In this document: one piece after another, positions 1 to 8,266 of the stretch
How positions within the stretch are numbered: the first letter of the stretch is position 1
Layout: each line of letters begins with the position of its first letter
Assembly (NCBI GenBank): GCA_040512755.1
Contig: JBEVEP010000244.1
Location: 1-39,892 of the forward strand
Reading direction: 5' to 3'
From: JBEVEP01 sp040512755
GTDB lineage: Bacteria; Pseudomonadota; Alphaproteobacteria; Rhizobiales; Rhizobiaceae
DNA: 39,892 nucleotides
Notes under the pieces: model-generated
What the model was told of the DNA's origin: nothing
Seen by the model: only the letters and a program-made list of their open reading frames with translations
Databases searched by the model: none
Program-made: the position numbers and the translations under genes

Positions 1-5
1 CTAGA

Positions 6-31
6 TGTGAGCTTTCAGGAGGTTGTCCATT
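6..31 (+). repeat. IS481-family left terminal inverted repeat
   Basis: Starts TGTGAGC and ends AGGTTGTCCATT. It pairs with 1031-1056 on the opposite strand, with mismatches confined to two short internal patches. Confidence 0.85.
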
Positions 32-89
32 CGGTCCCAACCGAGAAGACTGAGGTTGTCAAAGCTTCAGCGATTCTCGGGAGGACCGA

Positions 90-1061
90 ATGAACATTCA
101 CAAGAATGCCCGTCTGACACTGCTGCGTCGAGAGGAAATGGCGCTAGCGGTCATCGCGGGCGGCCTTTCCAAGGCCTATGCAGCGCGGCTGTATGGCGTG
201 TCGGCGAAGGTCGTGGCGCGCTGGGTAGAGCGCTACGAGGCCGAGGGCCGCGCCGGCATGGTCGACCGATCGTCACGCCCGGGGCACATGCCGCGTGCTA
301 CTGAAGCGACCACCGTGGAGCGCATCGTGGCGCTGCGGCGCGACCGCTTCACCGGCAAGCACATTGCCAATCAGGTCGGCGTCAGCCCCGCCACCGTCAG
401 CCGGGTGCTGAACCGCGCTGGACTGTCGCGGCTCAAGGACCTCGAACCGGCCGCGCCGGTTGTCCGCTATGAGCGTGACACCCCCGGCGAACTGATCCAC
501 CTCGACATCAAGAAACTCGGGCGCTTCCATAAGATCGGGCACCGTATCACCGGCGACCGGACCGGCCAAAGCACCGACCGCACCTCCCGTAAAGGCGGCG
601 CCGGCTGGGAGTTCGTCCACATCTGCATCGATGATGCTTCCCGCATCGCCTTCAGCCAGATCCTGCCGGATGAAAAACAGGAAAGCGCCGTCGCCTTTCT
701 TAAGGCCGCCATCGCCTATTATGCCAGCCTCGGCGTCACCGTCTCACGCGTCATGACCGATAACGGCGGCTGCTATAAAAGCCGCTCCTTCCGCGCCGCC
801 TGCAACCTCCTTGGCCTCAAACATATCCGAACCAGGCCCTACACGCCCAAGACCAACGGCAAAGCCGAACGCTTCATCCAGACCGCGCTCAGGGAGTGGG
901 CTTATGCGAAAGCCTATCCCTCGTCAGATCACCGCGGTGCCGAACTGCCCGTCTGGCTGCACCGCTACAATTGGCACCGCCCGCATGGAAGCCTAAAATC
1001 CAAACCGCCCATCAGCCGTCTCGGCCAAACAATGGACAACCTGTTGAGCATTCACAGCTAG
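90..1061 (+). CDS. IS481-family DDE transposase
   Basis: A 323-residue transposase that cuts and joins the ends of the surrounding IS. The N-terminal part (about residues 8-110) holds two helix-turn-helix segments for binding the terminal repeats. The rve/RNase H-like core follows, with the DDE residues D139 (HLDIKK), D224 (MTDNGG) and E260 (NGKAERF), the last two separated by 35 residues as in the IS3/IS481 group. The ATG is preceded by GGGAGGA. Length is normal for the family and there is no frameshift. The last sense codon (AGC) uses one IS base plus two flanking bases, and the TAG stop is wholly in the target duplication. Confidence 0.95.
   Translation: MNIHKNARLTLLRREEMALAVIAGGLSKAYAARLYGVSAKVVARWVERYEAEGRAGMVDRSSRPGHMPRATEATTVERIVALRRDRFTGKHIANQVGVSPATVSRVLNRAGLSRLKDLEPAAPVVRYERDTPGELIHLDIKKLGRFHKIGHRITGDRTGQSTDRTSRKGGAGWEFVHICIDDASRIAFSQILPDEKQESAVAFLKAAIAYYASLGVTVSRVMTDNGGCYKSRSFRAACNLLGLKHIRTRPYTPKTNGKAERFIQTALREWAYAKAYPSSDHRGAELPVWLHRYNWHRPHGSLKSKPPISRLGQTMDNLLSIHS
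1031..1056 (-). repeat. IS481-family right terminal inverted repeat
   Basis: Read on the minus strand it starts TGTGAATG and ends AGGTTGTCCATT. It overlaps the last codons of the transposase gene, so the protein C-terminus is encoded by the transposon end. Confidence 0.85.
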
Positions 1062-1062
1062 A
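1057..1062. repeat. Target-site duplication, right copy (GCTAGA)
   Basis: GCTAGA follows the right IS end; CTAGA (1-5) precedes the left end, with the first base of that copy outside the window. This fits a NCTAGN duplication. The transposase stop codon TAG (1059-1061) lies inside this duplicated target sequence rather than in the IS. Confidence 0.7.
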
Positions 1063-1159
1063 GCGGCGTGCGCCCGGACGGAACCGGACCGCCGCTCTAG
1101 CACTTTGTTTAGCCGCATTTGTGCGACGCCAAGAGATTCCACTTGGCTGCAAAATGCTC
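1058..1159. repeat. Rhizobial-type intergenic palindromic repeat element
   Basis: Begins with a perfect 11-bp inverted repeat, CTAGAGCGGCG (1058-1068) against CGCCGCTCTAG (1090-1100). A CACTTTGTTT-containing arm follows, ending near AAAATGCTCC (1159). The order of pieces (GCTCTAG, CTTTGTTT, CGCATT, GACG, CACTT, TGCTC) resembles short mosaic palindromes common between genes in rhizobia, recalled from family knowledge rather than searched. The IS sits at its left CTAG. The hairpin could also act as a transcription terminator for neighbouring genes. Confidence 0.5.
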
Positions 1160-1214
1160 CAGGCAGCGGCTCGTGATGTGACAGTGTAGGTCAAAGCTCG
1201 GAACAAACTGGTTG

Positions 1215-2045
1215 CTAGTTTACTTGCGACCAGGCACCGATCTCGGCCCGGCCGACGATGACGCTCTGGTTTGCAGCCATCTCTTCGACGATGCGCTCCG
1301 CGAGCGTTTCGATACCGAGTTCACTGGCCGTTGCAACACCTAGCCGGACGATGTCGTCGGCAAGTACCATAGCCTGATCGGCATCCAGGTGCACCTCGTC
1401 CAATGCTTTCTCCCCGCCTATGACCGCATGCAGGCGCATCGTTGGTGCTTCGATCCCTGCGGCCTTGAAAAGGGAATACAGCTTGATGCCAATGCTCACA
1501 TCGACACCGCTCAGGCGATAGGTTTCCCCAAGCCATCGGCAGGCCTGATCATAGGTCGGCGTCGGCGGGAATGAGCGCATCTGCTGCCGGTCCGGCTCGT
1601 GGAACAGAATTATCCCACCGCGGCGCACCAAGCCTGCGATCTTCCGTAGCAGCCCGATCGGGTCTGGCTGGAAACACAATACATAGCGCCCGACCGCTGC
1701 ATCGAAAGGTTGGTCGAATTCCATAGCCGACAGCTCACTCTGGCGGAATGTTACGTTCGAAAGTGATAACGCCTCCACCCGGCTTCGCGCCCTCGCTAGG
1801 GCAGAGGCAGATCGGTCGATGCCCACGACCTGCCCCGCGGGACCGACCAGATTCGAGAGGAGAAAGGCGACGTCGCCAGCTCCGCTGCCAACGTCGAGGA
1901 CACGCATGCCGGGCGCGATGCCGGCTTCGACAAGGAACTGCCGAGTTATCGGGTCAACGAGTTTCGCTTGTAGACGAAGCCGCTCAAGCTCTCGATCTGA
2001 ATGACCGAGAACATAGACGCTTCCTCCGCTGTCGGGCACGATCAT
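1215..2045 (-). CDS. Class I SAM-dependent methyltransferase
   Basis: A cytoplasmic methyltransferase of 276 residues if started at the ATG at 2045; a TTG at 2099 would add 18 residues but has no visible ribosome site. A short leader (SVYVLGHSDRELERL) precedes the Rossmann-fold domain. SAM-binding motif I is LDVGSGAGD, the acidic end of strand 2 is GIDRS, and an FDAAVGRYVLCF segment corresponds to motif IV. The acceptor cannot be read from sequence; close families methylate small molecules or quinone precursors. It lies between the IS-bearing repeat and a second, dissimilar methyltransferase on the same strand, with 283 bp between them, so an operon is doubtful. Confidence 0.8.
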   Translation of the reverse strand: MIVPDSGGSVYVLGHSDRELERLRLQAKLVDPITRQFLVEAGIAPGMRVLDVGSGAGDVAFLLSNLVGPAGQVVGIDRSASALARARSRVEALSLSNVTFRQSELSAMEFDQPFDAAVGRYVLCFQPDPIGLLRKIAGLVRRGGIILFHEPDRQQMRSFPPTPTYDQACRWLGETYRLSGVDVSIGIKLYSLFKAAGIEAPTMRLHAVIGGEKALDEVHLDADQAMVLADDIVRLGVATASELGIETLAERIVEEMAANQSVIVGRAEIGAWSQVN

Positions 2046-2328
2046 TGGACCCACCAGATGGTTTGCTTCGTGAGCCGATACTGCCGCCGTACGCGGCAAT
2101 CGGCAAGCTCACCCCCAGAATGGGACAGTGGCTTCGCAACCGCAGCATCCTAGCGCCATTTCACCGAGTGTGGTTGCGGCTCTCGTCCGCTGGTTAGCGA
2201 TCTTGCCGTGTGTGAGGGACCGGTTCGCGCCATGTGTGAACCTGCCACAATGCGAAACGTCCGGCCACTTTGCCTGCGCGAACCAGACTTTCGACGGTGC
2301 GCCGACGGGCTGCGGCGCGCGAGGTCGG
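2046..2328. other. Intergenic region without recognisable gene
   Basis: About 280 bp between the two methyltransferase genes. No supported reading frame, clear hairpin with T-tract or tRNA was seen. It presumably holds the promoter of the 1215-2045 gene, but no convincing -35/-10 pair could be assigned. Confidence 0.4.
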
Positions 2329-3138
2329 CTACCTGACCGCGCGCCGGCCCCAGGCCCCCATCACGATCGGTGACAGCGCGCTCAGGCGCGGGTCGTCGCA
2401 AAGCGCGATTGCCTCGTCGACCTCGGCCGCCGTCATGCGCCCGGCAGCAATTATCGGCTCGCGCAGTTGGGTCAGCGTGAGCCGCCAGATGCGACCACCC
2501 GCTTCGCCCCCGCGCCACATCGTCGTCCGGCCCTCGCACTCGACGTCCGCGAGCCCGGCGTCGGCGAGGTCACCCGAGACGCGACGGCCGTAGAATGGGT
2601 CGAAGCGGTGTTTCGCCGCTAGCACCGCACAGTGCTCCAGCATGGCGCGCGCGAACAGCGCGCTCGCCACGGCCCCCATCCGGGGATCGGCCACAGCCGA
2701 GACGAAGTCGATTTCCTCGGCGACGATCCAGCCCCCCGGCCTGAGAGCACTGACCAGTCGCGGGAGCACGGAGCTGGGATCGCCGAGCCATCCCAGGACC
2801 AAGCGCAGATGGATAAGGTCGAACTCGCTCCGGGGGAGATCGTCGGTGAGCAGGTCGTGGACGCGAACCTCAAGGCGGGGGCGGTCGAGCTCGCGCAGGA
2901 CCGTCGTATCGAGGTCCGTGGCGAGCACGGACCCTTCAGCACCAACGCGGTCGCACAGCCAAGCGGCGATCGAACCGCCGCCGGCACCCAACTCCGCGCA
3001 GCGCCAGCCCGGCCCCACCCCGCGCGCCTCGAGGCAGCGGATGGTGCCTTGGTCGAACAGCGTCTCGAGGGTCCTCAAACGCTCGCGCTGGGCATCGAGC
3101 GCATTCTTGAACGCGTAGGTCTGATCGTCCGTCGTCAT
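2329..3138 (-). CDS. Class I SAM-dependent methyltransferase
   Basis: A 269-residue protein with a Rossmann methyltransferase domain at about residues 40-165. SAM-binding motif I is AELGAGGGSIA, the strand-2 acid is in ATDLDTT, followed by FDLIHLRLVLGWL and the post-motif LRPGGWIVAEE. The C-terminal third (about 170-269) is helical and probably shapes the acceptor pocket, which I cannot identify. The ATG at 3138 has GGAGC eight bases upstream. It is only distantly similar to the gene at 1215-2045, so the pair is not a recent duplication. It lies downstream of the sugar operon on the same strand after a 132-bp gap. Confidence 0.8.
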   Translation of the reverse strand: MTTDDQTYAFKNALDAQRERLRTLETLFDQGTIRCLEARGVGPGWRCAELGAGGGSIAAWLCDRVGAEGSVLATDLDTTVLRELDRPRLEVRVHDLLTDDLPRSEFDLIHLRLVLGWLGDPSSVLPRLVSALRPGGWIVAEEIDFVSAVADPRMGAVASALFARAMLEHCAVLAAKHRFDPFYGRRVSGDLADAGLADVECEGRTTMWRGGEAGGRIWRLTLTQLREPIIAAGRMTAAEVDEAIALCDDPRLSALSPIVMGAWGRRAVR

Positions 3139-3270
3139 CGCCGGGTGCTCCGCCCGACCGCGCTTGGCTTATTCCGCGGATCGGGTTGAACTTGCATCAC
3201 CTGACCGCCGCCACGCAAGGCAGTCGATCGCCCGCCTAGGAAATCGATGCTATCCCAAGCCGAACAGCCG

Positions 3271-3972
3271 CTACTGCTCAACTCGAGGTCGGGCCATATC
3301 ATTTGTGCCATCCGGATCTGGAGCCAGGCCGTAGCTCATTCGCTGCATTTGCGCGATGACGCGTTCCATTTCGTCGTCCGGGAGCACAGGCGGTTCTCCG
3401 AGAGTTAAGGCCTGCACGTACATCCGAGACAGGGTCTCAACTTCAATAGCCAGCCAAAGCGCCGACTCTAGGTTCTTGCCGAGCGAAATTTGGCCGTGCT
3501 GGCCAAGCAAGCAAGCCAGCCGGCCATCCAGCGCTTCCAAGGCGTTGTCAGACAGGGCTTGTGTGCCAAACGTCGCATATTTGGCACAGCGAATCGTCGT
3601 GCCGCCGGCGACGCCGGTCATGTAGTGGAAGCTTGGGATCGTCTTGTGATGGACGGCAAGCGTCGTCGCATAGATCGAATGGCAGTGAAGGACGACATTG
3701 ATATCGGATCGTTTCTTGAGAATGTCGCGGTGGAAGCGCCATTCCGACGATGGACGATGTCCGACATAGGTCCCGTCGAAACCCATCTCCACCAAATCCG
3801 ATGGCTGCATGGACTCGTAGGGCATTGAAGACGGCGTAATCAAAAAGCCAGTCTCTGTGCGCGCCGACAGATTTCCCGCCGTACCTTGATTGATTCCGCT
3901 TGCGTTCATTCGTCGACAGATCTCGACCATTTCCCGTCGGAGGGCTGGCACGTTGAATTGGGACGCATTCAT
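3271..3972 (-). CDS. Class II (zinc) aldolase, L-fuculose-1-phosphate aldolase-like
   Basis: A 233-residue class II aldolase/adducin-family protein expected to cleave a ketose 1-phosphate into dihydroxyacetone phosphate and an aldehyde, or, in the epimerase branch, to act on a pentulose phosphate. Catalytic E77 and zinc ligands H96, H98 and H159 are all present, with exactly the spacing of E. coli FucA (E73, H92, H94, H155). The phosphate-binding GNLSAR stretch is at 33-38. It is the last gene of the seven-gene operon and overlaps the kinase stop by four bases (ATGA), implying translational coupling. Kinase-aldolase adjacency favours a ketose-1-phosphate aldolase; the exact sugar is unknown. 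Confidence 0.85.
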   Translation of the reverse strand: MNASQFNVPALRREMVEICRRMNASGINQGTAGNLSARTETGFLITPSSMPYESMQPSDLVEMGFDGTYVGHRPSSEWRFHRDILKKRSDINVVLHCHSIYATTLAVHHKTIPSFHYMTGVAGGTTIRCAKYATFGTQALSDNALEALDGRLACLLGQHGQISLGKNLESALWLAIEVETLSRMYVQALTLGEPPVLPDDEMERVIAQMQRMSYGLAPDPDGTNDMARPRVEQ

Positions 3973-5408
3973 GATACTGACCTTTTAGTGGGTGAAGATG
4001 CCAGCGATCGCCATCGAGCGGCGTAACCGGCGAGCGAAGGAAGACGAACGGTGAGGTCATCCGGCCTTGTCACGCGGATAGGTGCAGGCGAGGTCCGCGC
4101 CTGATGGTCTACAAGAAGCGCTGCGCCGCTGGCTACACCGTACGCATCAAGGCTGATCCAAATTTCGGCGCGCTTGAATAACGCGGCAACCAGCGCGGTA
4201 TAGGCCGGGTCACGAACAAACGGGCCATCCAAGACGACCTGCCCGTCCGCGTGCAGAGAGTCCAGACATTCTGTTGTGAGCAGAGCGGCATGCAGCACTG
4301 CCAATGCCTTGCGTTCGGCCGGCGTCTCGATAGCGGGACCAACGATCCGCCCTTGTCCGGCTGTGCCCGGGAAAAGGCCGTCATCGCCTCCGAAGGTGGG
4401 CAACGCCATCGTCCCGCGAACAACCAGTCTATCTATGGTATCGACGTCGGCCGGCGTCGTGTCCGCAGACTCTCCCGCAATGGTGGTGAATTCGCGCCCC
4501 GCCATGGTCAACACGCCGCCAAGCGGCGCGCCGTAGACGTCTGCATTGAGGGTCATCCCTCGATGCTCATCCAATAGGGAGATGGGTAAGGTAGAACTCA
4601 GACCGACAACCCAAGTGCCCGTCGAAACGACGGTGAGATTGGCGAACCCTGCGGCCTGATACCGATAGAAGTTGGCGCTGCTGTCGTGCAGTCCCGCGAG
4701 GATTCGTAAGTTTGGCGGGAGCCCATAGTTTTTGGCGACACCCGGCAAGATGGGGCCGAGATCCTGCCAAGCGAATGCGAGGGGCGGCATCAGTTGCAGC
4801 CAACCGCGCTCGAGAACGATTTTCGACCACCGGCGTTCCGCCACGTTCCAGAGATGCGACTGCGCACCGAGGAAGGTAGCTTCGGAGGTTGCCACTCCGG
4901 ACAGTCGCCACGCCCAGTATTGCGGTACGCCGAGGAGCCATCGGGCCTTGGCAAATGCGCCCGGATCGACCTCTTGCATCCAGTACATCTGCCGCGCCTG
5001 GTGAGTAGCCGCATGCATTGTCTTGCTGCCACGTTCGAAGAAAGTACCTGCAAGTCGTGCGTAGCCATCGCGTATCGTCGGAGGCAATGCCTGCTCGTAG
5101 TCGATCATCGGTAGAACCGATCCGTCCCCTGCCTCAGGGTCGGGACCGGTCAAGACGCCCCCCGAACCATGTCCCGACGCCACGAATACCGTCAGCCTGT
5201 GCCGCTTTGAAAGCGCGGCCAATCCGCTGAACAGCCAGTCGCTTGCGCTGGCGAGATCATGATTGCGCCACGGAGGCCCCGGCAGCACCGTATTCGGTGT
5301 CGACAGAGTCTCGAGAACTTCACCGGCCCGAGTAACGGCACTGAGCTTTATATTCGTTTTGCCGACATCGAAGACTGCAACAATACCGGCGTCAGGTACT
5401 TGCGCCAT
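3969..5408 (-). CDS. FGGY-family carbohydrate kinase (fuculokinase/rhamnulokinase-like)
   Basis: A 479-residue sugar kinase of the actin-like ATPase fold, expected to phosphorylate a ketose with ATP. The N-terminal phosphate-binding loop is FDVGKTNIKL (13-22). The C-terminal domain starts near LAGLHDSSANF, with D242 the likely catalytic base, followed by the STGTW phosphate loop; a second glycine-rich ATP-site segment (YGVASGAALL) is near the end. Length is normal for FGGY kinases. It is sandwiched between an epimerase (6 bp upstream) and the aldolase (4-bp overlap), so the likely path is epimerise, phosphorylate, cleave. Substrate is not deducible beyond a 5- or 6-carbon ketose. Confidence 0.88.
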   Translation of the reverse strand: MAQVPDAGIVAVFDVGKTNIKLSAVTRAGEVLETLSTPNTVLPGPPWRNHDLASASDWLFSGLAALSKRHRLTVFVASGHGSGGVLTGPDPEAGDGSVLPMIDYEQALPPTIRDGYARLAGTFFERGSKTMHAATHQARQMYWMQEVDPGAFAKARWLLGVPQYWAWRLSGVATSEATFLGAQSHLWNVAERRWSKIVLERGWLQLMPPLAFAWQDLGPILPGVAKNYGLPPNLRILAGLHDSSANFYRYQAAGFANLTVVSTGTWVVGLSSTLPISLLDEHRGMTLNADVYGAPLGGVLTMAGREFTTIAGESADTTPADVDTIDRLVVRGTMALPTFGGDDGLFPGTAGQGRIVGPAIETPAERKALAVLHAALLTTECLDSLHADGQVVLDGPFVRDPAYTALVAALFKRAEIWISLDAYGVASGAALLVDHQARTSPAPIRVTRPDDLTVRLPSLAGYAARWRSLASSPTKRSVS

Positions 5409-5414
5409 GGCCAG

Positions 5415-6266
5415 CTAGTCGATCAGCCCGTATTGACGCGCCTTATTGCGCAGGAAAGGAAGTCCATTTCCCATCACCTCAGCTTCATCCCTGGCTACCG
5501 GGCGCCACACCGACAGGCCGTAGGAGACCTCCGGTGGCATGTTGATAAAACTCTCCATCGCGAGCCCGCCCCTGAAGTTGATCGCTGCCAGGGCTGCGTA
5601 AACTTCGTCCCAGGGAACGTTACCCGTGCCCGGCGTACCGCGATCGCTTTCCGAAAGGTGGATGTATTTCAGGTGTTCGCGTGCGGCCAGGATGCCGTTA
5701 GCGGCGCCCTTCTCTTCGATGTTCATGTGGTACGTGTCGAGATGGACGAATATATTGTCGGCGCCGACTTTCTCGATCATCCAGACCGCTTGAGCCCCAG
5801 TGTTGATCAGGTGGTTTTCGTAGCGGTTTACCGCCTCGACACCGAGTTCTATTCCGCGCTTCTTGGCATGCTTCGCGGCCACTGCAAGCACGCGGGCGAT
5901 GTTGTCGTATTCCTTCTCAGTCGGCGGCACGCCTGTTCGCTCGCCGATCCCGCCGAAAATGACCCCTGACAGAGCCAGCGCTCCCATGTCGGCAGTCTTG
6001 TCAATAGCGACTTCAAGATGTTTGATCGCCGCGTCAGGGCGTACTGACGCCCACGCGCTCTCCGGCAGACCGAGTGAGCACACGGCCGGGAGACTGTTTC
6101 TCTCGAGCAGCTTGCGGCTGTGCTCTGCATCGACCGCTGGCGCGTTCAGCAGGGCGATTTCTATGAAATCCATGCCGTAGCCTACGGCGGCCTCGATCGC
6201 CTTTTCGGCACCAGCCTTGTCCCAATTCATCGTCCACATAGAAGTGTGCACACCAAAGCCGTGCAT
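5415..6266 (-). CDS. Ketose 3-epimerase of the D-tagatose/D-psicose 3-epimerase family
   Basis: A 283-residue TIM-barrel isomerase. The metal ligands E144, D177, H203 and E238 are all present and sit six residues before the equivalents in the Agrobacterium D-psicose 3-epimerase (E150, D183, H209, E244). The diagnostic stretches EAVNRYENHLINT, LDTYHMNIEE and GTGNVPW are well kept. The expected reaction is C3 epimerisation of a free ketose, feeding the downstream FGGY kinase. An AGGA motif eight bases before the ATG at 6266 overlaps the end of the preceding permease gene, with 12 bp between the genes. Other sugar isomerases of the same fold remain possible, but the ligand spacing makes the DTE family firm. 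Confidence 0.9.
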   Translation of the reverse strand: MHGFGVHTSMWTMNWDKAGAEKAIEAAVGYGMDFIEIALLNAPAVDAEHSRKLLERNSLPAVCSLGLPESAWASVRPDAAIKHLEVAIDKTADMGALALSGVIFGGIGERTGVPPTEKEYDNIARVLAVAAKHAKKRGIELGVEAVNRYENHLINTGAQAVWMIEKVGADNIFVHLDTYHMNIEEKGAANGILAAREHLKYIHLSESDRGTPGTGNVPWDEVYAALAAINFRGGLAMESFINMPPEVSYGLSVWRPVARDEAEVMGNGLPFLRNKARQYGLID

Positions 6267-6278
6267 GAGCTCAATCCT

Positions 6279-7268
6279 TCATTTTGCGTTGAGAAATTTG
6301 ATGCGTCCGGCCAGCCACCGCAGGATCATCACGGTAATCATCAATATGCCCCAAACCGCAGTCGCCAGATGCTGGTTCGCTCCCATCAGGTTGAGGCCCG
6401 ACGAAAGCAGTTGCAGTACGATCAGCGCGACGAACACCGGGATCACGCGACCGAAGCCGCCGAACGGGTTAACGCCGCCAAGAAAACAGGCAAGCACCGT
6501 GATCAGGAGATAGGACTCGCCGTGCCCTACCCGCACGGAGTTGAAGCGCGCCAGCATGATGATACCGGCTACGGCGCACATCGCTCCGGAAAGGGTGTAG
6601 ACCAGCACCAGGACCTTGCGCGTGTTGATGCCCGAATAACGCGTCGCCTCGATATTCGAACCGATCATGTAGGTATTGAAGCCGAGCTTCACGCGGGTCA
6701 AAAGCACATGCCACACGAGCACGCATGCGATAAAAATCAACAACGGCACCGGAATGCCGAGGATCGATCCGTAGCCTAGTGGTGCAAGAAAGGCCGGGAA
6801 ACCTGAGACGTCGCCGCCACGGGTGAGAAATTCACCTAAGCCGCGCAGGAAGATCATCATCGACAACGACACCAGGATTGGATGGGCCTTTGTGTAGGCT
6901 ATGACCAACCCCATCAGAAATCCGCTGAGCGCACCGACGCCAATAGCCAGGATGACGCCGATGGCGAATGCGCCTATCCCGGCATCGACCCCGCCTTGGC
7001 TTTTGAGCACCCAGGCGAGCGTCAGCCCCGCAATATTGGCTGTGAAAGTGATGGCGAGGTTTAGGCCGCCGGTGAGGATCGGCAGCAGCATGGCGAGCGT
7101 CAGCAGGCCCAGTTCCGGCAATTGGAACGCCACCGAACCAAAAGTCGCCGCCGACAGAAACTTCGGCGCCAAAATGCCGAAGACAATGACGACAACTACG
7201 AAAGCAGCTGCCGGCCCCGCCATTTCTGGCCCGAGCGTTGCACGAAACCGTCTGATCAACCCGGTCAC
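6279..7268 (-). CDS. Sugar ABC transporter permease, RbsC/BPD_transp_2 family
   Basis: A 329-residue inner-membrane permease with about nine or ten hydrophobic segments, forming one half of the heteromeric channel of the importer. The family signature around MIGSNIEATRYSGIN (conserved G-x-N-x-x-A-x-R-x-x-G-I) marks the cytoplasmic loop that contacts the ATPase. The GTG start at 7268 overlaps the stop of the other permease (GTGA, 7265-7268). Second of two permeases in the operon, as in the rhamnose and AI-2 type importers that use two different membrane subunits. Confidence 0.9.
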   Translation of the reverse strand: MTGLIRRFRATLGPEMAGPAAAFVVVVIVFGILAPKFLSAATFGSVAFQLPELGLLTLAMLLPILTGGLNLAITFTANIAGLTLAWVLKSQGGVDAGIGAFAIGVILAIGVGALSGFLMGLVIAYTKAHPILVSLSMMIFLRGLGEFLTRGGDVSGFPAFLAPLGYGSILGIPVPLLIFIACVLVWHVLLTRVKLGFNTYMIGSNIEATRYSGINTRKVLVLVYTLSGAMCAVAGIIMLARFNSVRVGHGESYLLITVLACFLGGVNPFGGFGRVIPVFVALIVLQLLSSGLNLMGANQHLATAVWGILMITVMILRWLAGRIKFLNAK

Positions 7269-8266
7269 GCCACAGCCCTCCGGCTCTTGAGGAACGGTAG
7301 GATGCGATCGATGCGGGTGTTCGATAGTGTGATGGCCGCGAGAATGATCGCGCCGACGATCATCTTGAAGGCAAAGGGCGAAACACCCATAAGGTTCAGC
7401 CCGTTCTGGGTAATGGAGACAAGCAGCACGCCCAGGATACAGCCGAGCACGCTACCTCTGCCGCCACCCAGTCTTGCGCCGCCCAGCACCACAGCGGCTA
7501 GCACATCGAGTTCCCGGCCATAAAGCGCGTTGGGCACGACCTCCTGCGCGTAGTGCGCCTGAACCAAACCTGCTATGCCGGCCATCAGACCCAGCCAACC
7601 GAAGGCGATGAACTGCATGGCGCCAATGTTGATGCCAAAACGCCTTGCGCCTTCCGGATTGTCACCAAACGAATAAAGCTGCCGACCGGTTGTCGTGCGC
7701 GTAATCAATGCCCAGGTGGCGAACACGCAGAAGGCCATAATCAGCACCGGCAGCGTGATCTCGGCCCAAGTCCCGTCGGCCATCTCACGCTCATAGAGAA
7801 CCACGCGCGTGGTCAGCCAATCTGGCAGATTGTAGATCGACACCCCGCCGGTAAAGAACATCAGGAGGCCGAAGAAGATATTGAAGGTGGAGATCGTCGC
7901 AACGATCGAAATGATCTTGAATCTGTGGATGAGGAAGGCGTTGATGCATCCCATCGCCACGCCGATGGCGCCGGCAACGACAAGCCCGATCACCCAGTTG
8001 CCACCACCGACCCACTCGAGGAACGTGACAGCCAGGTATTGAACCACTGACGCGGCAACTGCGAAGGATATGTCGATCCCGCCGGCAACTAGCACGACAA
8101 GGAGGCCAACGGCAAAGATGATATTGACCGCGCTCGTGTTGAGGAGGTCAAACGCGTTGCCCAGAGTGAAGAAGCGATCAGTCGCGAAGGATAGAAACAC
8201 GCATATCAGTGCGATCACAGCAAGAAGCGACAGTTCGGTTGCGTGAGAACGAACGAATCTACGCAT
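7265..8266 (-). CDS. Sugar ABC transporter permease, RbsC/BPD_transp_2 family
   Basis: A 333-residue polytopic membrane protein and partner of the permease encoded next. It starts with a charged stretch (MRRFVRSHATE) before the first transmembrane segment. The ATPase-contact motif is FGDNPEGARRFGIN, and GGIDISFA near residues 62-69 is typical of the family. The ATG at 8266 lies inside the end of the ATPase gene (8-bp overlap), and the stop is coupled to the following permease, so these three genes are almost certainly translated from one mRNA. Confidence 0.9.
   Translation of the reverse strand: MRRFVRSHATELSLLAVIALICVFLSFATDRFFTLGNAFDLLNTSAVNIIFAVGLLVVLVAGGIDISFAVAASVVQYLAVTFLEWVGGGNWVIGLVVAGAIGVAMGCINAFLIHRFKIISIVATISTFNIFFGLLMFFTGGVSIYNLPDWLTTRVVLYEREMADGTWAEITLPVLIMAFCVFATWALITRTTTGRQLYSFGDNPEGARRFGINIGAMQFIAFGWLGLMAGIAGLVQAHYAQEVVPNALYGRELDVLAAVVLGGARLGGGRGSVLGCILGVLLVSITQNGLNLMGVSPFAFKMIVGAIILAAITLSNTRIDRILPFLKSRRAVA

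Larger units (their letters stand above)
6..1056 (+). mobile_element. IS481-family insertion sequence, complete
   Basis: A 1051-bp element bounded by imperfect 26-bp terminal inverted repeats (6-31 and 1031-1056, 20 of 26 positions matching) that start TGTGA and share a 12-base inner block. It carries one DDE transposase gene filling almost the whole length. The flanks read CTAGA on the left (1-5) and GCTAGA on the right (1057-1062), consistent with a 6-bp NCTAGN target duplication whose first base lies just outside the window. That target and the size of about 1.05 kb match the founding IS481 of Bordetella pertussis (family knowledge). Both ends and the transposase appear intact, so it may be active. 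Confidence 0.9.

Noticed and set aside
3139..3270. Possible terminator between the aldolase and methyltransferase genes
   Set aside because: Only weak complementary stretches are visible and no T-tract, so no terminator is claimed in this gap.
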